Positions 6,730-10,958 of a stretch of 13,302 nucleotides of DNA are shown piece by piece. Source of the DNA: Halomonas sp. (GTDB lineage Bacteria > Pseudomonadota > Gammaproteobacteria > Pseudomonadales > Oleiphilaceae); the NCBI GenBank assembly GCA_007135745.1, contig SLIH01000482.1:1-13302 (forward strand), read 5' to 3'. The notes beneath the pieces were generated by a model, which worked only from the letters and a program-made list of their open reading frames with translations, ran no database searches and had not been told where the DNA came from. The first letter of the stretch is position 1. Each line of letters opens with the position of its first letter. The translations under genes were made by a program, and so were the position numbers.

Positions 6730-7677
6730 ATGGACCAGACCTCAGGCGAATCAACGGACCTTGACGTCCGTTCACTGGAAGCGATCCTCGATAACATGGA
6801 CGCGCTTGTCTATGTATCCGATGTTGAAACCTTCGAACTGATCTACATGAATGCCTATGGGCGTAAGGTGTGGGGTGATCCCGCCGGGCGCAAATGCTGG
6901 GAGGTGCTTCAGAACGGACAGGGCGGGCCCTGCGAGTTCTGTAATACACCTGATCTGCTCGATTGCGGTGGCCAGCCTTCCGGAGTGGAAGTATGGGAGT
7001 TCCAGAATACGGTGGATGGGCGCTGGTACCAATGCCGTGACCAGATCATTGAATGGACTGATGGGCGCCTGGTGCGGTTGGAAATTGCGACGGATATATC
7101 CGACCGCAAGCAGATGGAAACAGAGCTTGAAGAGGCGAGGGCCAAGGCTCTGGAACTCGCTTGTCGTGATGAGTTGACCGGTCTCAATAATCGTCGGGAG
7201 TTCTTCCGATTGGGGGAGATTCTTTTCAGTCAGGCGAGACGAGCCGAGCAGCCCCTGGCGGTACTGATGTTTGATATGGACCGCTTCAAGGAGATCAATG
7301 ATGCGCATGGACATGCCGCGGGGGATGAAACTCTGCGCAGTGTTTCCGAACGCATTAAACCACTGCTCAGGGAATCCGATGTTGCGGCCCGCATAGGTGG
7401 CGAGGAGTTTGCGATCATCCTGCCCAACACGCTGGCCAAAGAGGCTTTTCAGCTTTGTCGGCGTCTGCGCGAGGCGCTCAGCCAGTTGGCTGTTCGTATT
7501 GGGGACGAGTTGCTGGTCGTGACGGCAAGCTTTGGCGTGGCAGTCTCTGAGCAGGGTGAGGGCGACATCGACCAGCTCCTTCGTTCGGCGGACGACGCCA
7601 TGTACCAGGCCAAACGAAACGGTCGTGACCGGGTTGAAGGGCACGGTTTCTGCCTTTCCCCGGAATCCGCTCATTGA
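6730..7677 (+). CDS. PAS-GGDEF diguanylate cyclase with a Cys-rich sensor domain
   Basis: This 315-residue soluble protein (no membrane segment) makes cyclic di-GMP from two GTP. An N-terminal PAS domain spans about 12-125 and ends in the typical EIATDISDRK (118-127). A short coiled linker (128-143) leads to the GGDEF domain (about 145-305). Active-site features are intact: DELTG (147-151), FDMDRFKEIND with metal ligand Asp182 (181-191), and GGEEF (223-227). The inhibitory-site motif RESD (214-217) lies exactly 5 residues before GGEEF, so product feedback is expected. The PAS domain has Cys56, Cys68-x-x-Cys71, Cys79 and Cys102, suggesting a metal, cofactor or redox signal. The ATG at 6730 has AGGGA only 2 nt before it, with AGG further up, so translation may be modest. 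It is transcribed separately from tRNA-Val; an SDR gene follows after 91 nt. The ligand and output target are unknown. Confidence 0.93.
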   Translation: MDQTSGESTDLDVRSLEAILDNMDALVYVSDVETFELIYMNAYGRKVWGDPAGRKCWEVLQNGQGGPCEFCNTPDLLDCGGQPSGVEVWEFQNTVDGRWYQCRDQIIEWTDGRLVRLEIATDISDRKQMETELEEARAKALELACRDELTGLNNRREFFRLGEILFSQARRAEQPLAVLMFDMDRFKEINDAHGHAAGDETLRSVSERIKPLLRESDVAARIGGEEFAIILPNTLAKEAFQLCRRLREALSQLAVRIGDELLVVTASFGVAVSEQGEGDIDQLLRSADDAMYQAKRNGRDRVEGHGFCLSPESAH

Positions 7678-7768
7678 TTCACAGGCGTAACGGGTGGGGC
7701 CGACGGCAGTTGCCTTCCTGACAATCCTCGTTCAGTATCATTCCTGATTTGTCGGACAGGAGGGTCGC

Positions 7769-8557
7769 ATGGGCCGGACGGTATACATCACGGGCGCTGC
7801 CAGTGGTATTGGTCGGGAGCTTGCCCGGCGCTATGTGCGCCAGGGCTGGAATGCCTTTCTCTTTGATCGAGCAGAGCTCGAAGGCGCTGTTGCGGAGATG
7901 AAATCCCTGGCAGGGTCTGAGCAGACACTTCAGGGTTTGATGCTTGACGTGTCGGACGAGGCTTCGGTCAACACCGCTTTTTCCGAGGCTGCCGGGCAGC
8001 TGGCGCCGGATCTGGTCATCAATTGCGCCGGCATTCTCTCCTGTGAACCCTTTACCAACTCCTCCGGTGAGGATTTCGAGCGGGTCATCCGGGTCAATCT
8101 GATCGGCTCCCGACATGTTGCCGCATCGGCAGTGACCCATCTGCGCCCGGGCGGACAGCTTGTACTGGTGGCCTCCCTGGCGGGTGTGGCGGCCTGTTAC
8201 GGTTATACCGCCTACTGTGCGGCCAAACATGGTGTGGTGGGGCTGGCGGACGTACTGCGAATGGAGCTGAAGCCCCTGGGTATTACGGTGTCGTTGGTTT
8301 GCCCGCCGGAAGTGGAAACGCCCATGGTCGTCGAGGAACGCAAGACCCGGGCTAAAGCCACCTCGGATATCAAGGCGCTGGGTGGTCTGCTGACGGTTGA
8401 GGAAGCGGCCTCACAGATCGAGGCCGGCGTTGCCCGACGGGATTTTATGATCATTCCGGGACGCCGAGCGCGCTTTATGTACTGGACGACGCGGATTACT
8501 CCGCGGGTGCTGAACAATCGTCTGGCCGATTTTCTGGTGTCACGAGGGCAGAATTGA
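7769..8557 (+). CDS. Classical SDR oxidoreductase, 3-ketodihydrosphingosine-reductase-like
   Basis: This 262-residue NAD(P)-dependent short-chain dehydrogenase has the cofactor motif TGAASGIG (8-15), NCAG (85-88), Asn110, Ser136, and the catalytic Tyr149/Lys153 in YCAAK. After the core it carries SLVCPPEVETPMVVEERKT (174-192) and a tail with a hydrophobic/aromatic region. The PP-x-x-x-TP...E-x-x-K pattern resembles eukaryotic KDSR, which reduces 3-ketosphinganine; that resemblance is from memory and the substrate is not established. AGGAGG (7758-7763), 5 nt before the ATG, is a near-perfect ribosome binding site. The stop overlaps the ATG of the next oxidoreductase gene by 1 nt (TGATG), so the two are almost surely made together. 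TATCAT at 7736-7741 could be a -10 for this pair, but its best -35 (TTGCCT, 7710-7715) is 20 bp away. Other lipid-ketone or alcohol substrates are equally possible. Confidence 0.85.
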   Translation: MGRTVYITGAASGIGRELARRYVRQGWNAFLFDRAELEGAVAEMKSLAGSEQTLQGLMLDVSDEASVNTAFSEAAGQLAPDLVINCAGILSCEPFTNSSGEDFERVIRVNLIGSRHVAASAVTHLRPGGQLVLVASLAGVAACYGYTAYCAAKHGVVGLADVLRMELKPLGITVSLVCPPEVETPMVVEERKTRAKATSDIKALGGLLTVEEAASQIEAGVARRDFMIIPGRRARFMYWTTRITPRVLNNRLADFLVSRGQN

Positions 8558-9537
8558 TGCAGTGGCCCGGCAAGGTGTTCATAACCGGTGCCAACGGGTT
8601 CATTGGTCGTGCCCTGATGACGCATTTTCGTGCAAGTGGGGCTCAGGTCTGTGGGGTCGATCAGGTTCCTGATCCTGAATGGAACGTGGTGGCGGGTGAC
8701 ATCGCCCGATCCGGCGAATGGCAGAAGCAGGCCTGGGGTTGTGACCTGGTGATCCATACCGCTGCCGTGGTGTCCAACACGGCAGCTGCGGATCTCTATC
8801 GCGCCGTGAGCATCGCCGGCGTCAGACAGGTGGTGGATGCCGCTGTGCGGGGCGGTGTGGAGCGCATGGTACATCTATCCTCAATTACCGCCTATGGCCT
8901 CGATTTCAGCTCAGACCGCGACGAGACCGCGCCCATTACCGCACTGAGCAATTGCCCCTATTGCGATGCAAAGGCCGCCAGTGAGCACGTGGCCCTGGCC
9001 GCTCATGCATCCGGAGAACTGGAATGCGCGATTGTTCGCCCTGGTGATGTCTATGGTCCGGGATCTCGCCCCTGGGTGACGATTCCCCTCGAACTTATCC
9101 GCCGTCGACAGTTCATGCTTCCTGCTCATGGGCAGGGCATATTCAGTCCCGTTTATGTGGATAATCTGATTGACGGAATCGTTGCCGCAGCGACTCGATC
9201 GGAAGCGGCGGGGCAGATTTTCAACCTGACCGATGGTCAGGGCGTGTCCTGTTATGACTTCTTCTCCCATCATTACCACTGGCTGGGGCGCGGAAAACCT
9301 GTGACTGTGTCGACGCCCCTTGCCATGGCACTGACGCGCGGTGCGGGTTGGTTCTATCGAAGAGTACTCCAACGCCCGACTGAACTGAGTGCTGCCTCTG
9401 TTGCCATGCTGTCGCGCCGCGCAACCTATTCCATCGATAAGGCCGCGCGGCTGCTGGATTATGAGCCGGCGGTAGGCCTGGAGCAGGGCATGGAGCAGAC
9501 TCATCGCTGGGTGCGTGAGCAGGGGCTTCTGTCGTAG
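8557..9537 (+). CDS. Extended SDR of the NAD-dependent epimerase / 3-beta-HSD type
   Basis: This 326-residue protein has the nucleotide-binding motif GANGFIG (11-17), Asp35 after strand 2 (favouring NAD), HTAAVV (67-72), and the Ser108/Ser109 pair in HLSSITAYG. The catalytic Tyr135/Lys139 lies in YCDAK, and VRPGDVYGPG follows. The C-terminal half fits 3-beta-hydroxysteroid-dehydrogenase/isomerase-like or flavonol-reductase-like members better than sugar epimerases. The frame is open to a TTG at 8554, but the ATG at 8557 is preferred: it overlaps the previous stop (TGATG) and has GAGGG at 8544-8548 with an 8-nt spacer. No signal peptide is present; a short hydrophobic patch near residues 250-260 may be membrane-associated. 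Coupling to the KDSR-like gene suggests two steps on the same substrate, possibly a lipid or hydrophobic ketone. The substrate is unknown. Confidence 0.85.
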   Translation: MQWPGKVFITGANGFIGRALMTHFRASGAQVCGVDQVPDPEWNVVAGDIARSGEWQKQAWGCDLVIHTAAVVSNTAAADLYRAVSIAGVRQVVDAAVRGGVERMVHLSSITAYGLDFSSDRDETAPITALSNCPYCDAKAASEHVALAAHASGELECAIVRPGDVYGPGSRPWVTIPLELIRRRQFMLPAHGQGIFSPVYVDNLIDGIVAAATRSEAAGQIFNLTDGQGVSCYDFFSHHYHWLGRGKPVTVSTPLAMALTRGAGWFYRRVLQRPTELSAASVAMLSRRATYSIDKAARLLDYEPAVGLEQGMEQTHRWVREQGLLS

Positions 9538-9568
9538 GAGGCCACGCAGTGTGCATTTTGCGTCTGAT

Positions 9569-9606
9569 CGGCCATGGCCGCGATGGAGAATCGCAGCTAT
9601 AGCTGC
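9569..9606. repeat. Two palindromes between convergent genes
   Basis: CGGCCATGGCCG (9569-9580) is a perfect 12-bp palindrome. GCAGCTATAGCTGC (9593-9606) is a perfect 14-bp palindrome spanning the stop codon of the minus-strand gene. They lie where the + strand oxidoreductase pair and the - strand deoxyribosyltransferase operon converge, so they may serve as a bidirectional transcription-ending or blocking element. Neither is followed by a T-run. Confidence 0.45.
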
Positions 9607-10175
9607 TCCTGGACCTGTCGCTCGATCAGCCCAGCCAGCTGCTCCGCCGCCCGCCGCACCAGGGCCTCGTCAAAGTAATCTTCCGGCCGGAAGCCTTCCG
9701 GCGAACAAGGGCGGTTACCGCGCAGCAGAGCGCCTCCCTGAGCCTCCAGGGAAGCGTCGAGCATGAGATTGTCACTGAGGCCGAAAGGTTCAATGGTCAG
9801 GCCATTGGCATCCCTTTCCATGCCGCTGACGCGTTCGTTGTAGGGGGTGGAGCAGACGGTATAGGCCATGGATGGGCAGCCCCGGGCGATCATGTAACCC
9901 AGTTCGAATACGGTACCCACATCCGCGCTCGGTCCCCGAAAGGGCGTGAGATTGGCCAGAAGCCCCTGGGATTGATTCATGAGCTCGCGGTTGGCCTGAT
10001 AGATCAGGAAAGCCGGGTGGCTTGCACCTTCGAGTTCCGGTGTGTTGTCGGAGGGGACCAGTCCGGTCAGTCCAAATTCCTCCAGAATGGCCTTCTTGGA
10101 TGATTCAACCTGCTCGCGCAGCCCATCCGGCAGGAAGACTTCCGGTCCGGCCAGGTAGATGCGTCTATTGGTCAT
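9597..10175 (-). CDS. Nucleoside 2-deoxyribosyltransferase family protein
   Basis: The 192-residue product resembles the nucleoside 2-deoxyribosyltransferase family (COG3613-type), which cleaves or exchanges the N-glycosidic bond of deoxynucleosides in base salvage. The N-terminus RRIYLAGPEVF is the expected first strand and phosphate/sugar loop. ANLTPFRGPSADVGT (74-88), directly followed by VFELGYMIARG, carries the family core, with Glu91 as the likely nucleophile. The frame is open up to 10337, but the extra 54 residues are non-homologous in look and overlap the upstream gene. The ATG at 10175 has AAGGGATC about 4 nt before it and begins right before the conserved strand. Its start overlaps the end of the 86-residue membrane protein gene by 11 nt. 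Members of this fold also include nucleotide N-hydrolases (Rcl/DNPH1-like), so transferase versus hydrolase is undecided. Confidence 0.85.
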   Translation of the reverse strand: MTNRRIYLAGPEVFLPDGLREQVESSKKAILEEFGLTGLVPSDNTPELEGASHPAFLIYQANRELMNQSQGLLANLTPFRGPSADVGTVFELGYMIARGCPSMAYTVCSTPYNERVSGMERDANGLTIEPFGLSDNLMLDASLEAQGGALLRGNRPCSPEGFRPEDYFDEALVRRAAEQLAGLIERQVQEQL

Positions 10176-10425
10176 GTTGATCCCTTCTACGGCGGCGGAA
10201 TCGTTGCAGAAAACGAAGTGTGGTACTTCGGAAAACAGGTCCGTCCGTTTCCCGGGCCGTAGTGAATATGGGTTGGGAATGGTGGGGGCGACGTCGCAAC
10301 GCGGCCTGTTGCTCCAGTCGGCGGACCAGATCTTCACAGCGATTCAGTTCACGCAGACTGAACAGGATTCCGCCCATGAGAAGAAGTGAGAGCATCAATA
10401 TAATCAGTACGATAGGGGTGGTCAT
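10165..10425 (-). CDS. Small single-pass membrane protein, unknown function
   Basis: I do not recognise this 86-residue protein. It has one strongly hydrophobic segment at about residues 5-23 (VLIILMLSLLLMGGILF). A short charged region (24-47) that may form a helix or coiled coil follows, then a very basic C-terminus (RFLQRFRRRRRD). By the positive-inside rule the long tail would be cytoplasmic. Evidence that it is real: its ATG (10425) overlaps the stop of the upstream membrane protein gene by 1 nt (TGATG on the minus strand), its end overlaps the deoxyribosyltransferase start by 11 nt, and it fills an otherwise empty gap in the operon. The basic tail could contact nucleic acid or acidic lipid. 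The function cannot be inferred. Confidence 0.6.
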   Translation of the reverse strand: MTTPIVLIILMLSLLLMGGILFSLRELNRCEDLVRRLEQQAALRRRPHHSQPIFTTARETDGPVFRSTTLRFLQRFRRRRRDQHDQ

Positions 10426-10751
10426 CAGCGGAACTCGACCTGGATTTCGGAATCAATGCCACGCTCGCTGAGTGCCTCGTCCAGCTCCCGGAGTAACTGA
10501 CGATACATCATGCGGCGCACGGTATCCGGCATGTACCCGGAGATCATACGAGCGGGTACGGATTCACGGTGGGCGACTTCAATCGGGTTGTGCACGCGCA
10601 CGGTCAGCAGCATCTCGGGCTCGGGGTCATCAGCCATGGCCATTCGCGCCAGCGTATGTTCCAGCCGTCGACGCTGGTCCCGCAGGTGGACGCAGAGCCA
10701 GCCGATCAGACCGCTCAAGGCAATCAGAAGGATGGTTGTCAGGTAGAGCAC
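10425..10751 (-). CDS. Small membrane-anchored protein, unknown function
   Basis: I do not recognise this 108-residue protein. A single hydrophobic helix spans about residues 3-22, followed by a basic stop-transfer patch (HLRDQRRR). Next come an acidic break (ADDPEPE), a strand-like LLTVRVHNPIEVAHRES, and a helical C-terminus (TVRRMMYRQLLRELDEALSERG) ending in IQVEFR. The tail is probably cytoplasmic and folded. I prefer a GTG start at 10751: AAGGG lies 10 nt upstream and the hydrophobic segment begins directly. The frame is open to a TTG at 10814, but that extension overlaps the putative promoter and the divergent mini-gene. It heads the three-gene minus-strand unit and is coupled by a 1-nt overlap to the next membrane protein. 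Confidence 0.65.
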   Translation of the reverse strand: MLYLTTILLIALSGLIGWLCVHLRDQRRRLEHTLARMAMADDPEPEMLLTVRVHNPIEVAHRESVPARMISGYMPDTVRRMMYRQLLRELDEALSERGIDSEIQVEFR

Positions 10752-10757
10752 AGTTCG

Positions 10758-10814
10758 TTCACCCTTGGTTGTCCAGCACAGTATTTTTGTATTTTCACAC
10801 AGCCGGGAGGCCAA
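10758..10814. promoter_or_regulatory. Candidate overlapping divergent promoters
   Basis: On the + strand, TTCACC (10758-10763) and TATTTT (10782-10787) are 18 bp apart and would drive the mini-gene at 10817. On the - strand, TTGGCC (10814-10809) and TACAAA (10791-10786) are 17 bp apart and would start near 10779, about 28 nt before the GTG at 10751. Each element matches consensus at 4 of 6 positions. The two -10 boxes overlap, so both promoters could not be occupied at once. This is prediction only. Confidence 0.35.
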
Positions 10815-10816
10815 TG

Positions 10817-10948
10817 ATGAGTGACCTTTCTCTGATGGAAAGAATCCGCCGCGGAGTTGCCAAAGGCAAAAGCGGCGGCGGGTTCCCCCTGCTGGTGATC
10901 GCCATAGTGGTTCTGGTGATCATTGGTATGGCGTTGCGATCATTTTAG
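10817..10948 (+). CDS. Membrane mini-protein (43 aa), unknown function
   Basis: This 43-residue frame starts MSDLSLMERIRRG. A basic, glycine-rich stretch (10-22) follows, then a single hydrophobic helix at about 24-41 (PLLVIAIVVLVIIGMAL), ending RSF. GGGAGG at 10805-10810 lies 6 nt before the ATG at 10817; the ATG at 10814 would be too close, at 3 nt. The arrangement (amphipathic N-terminus, one C-terminal helix) is that of a small bitopic or tail-anchored regulatory protein. It lies alone between the divergent three-gene operon and the convergent exporter gene, whose stop is only 10 bp beyond its own. I do not recognise a family. The good ribosome binding site and composition argue that it is translated. 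Confidence 0.55.
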   Translation: MSDLSLMERIRRGVAKGKSGGGFPLLVIAIVVLVIIGMALRSF

Positions 10949-10958
10949 CGGGATCTTC

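Noticed and set aside
6772..7674. Long open frame (300 codons) on the minus strand opposite the diguanylate cyclase
   Set aside because: The plus strand encodes an intact PAS-GGDEF protein with all motifs; the reverse frame shows none.
10176..10337. 54-residue upstream extension of the deoxyribosyltransferase
   Set aside because: The conserved first strand begins right after the ATG at 10175, which has a good ribosome binding site; the extension overlaps the 86-residue membrane protein gene.
10472..10813. Plus-strand extension upstream of the 43-residue mini-protein
   Set aside because: It is antisense to the small membrane protein gene, Arg/Ser-rich in a shadow-like way, and the strong ribosome binding site at 10805-10810 marks an internal start.
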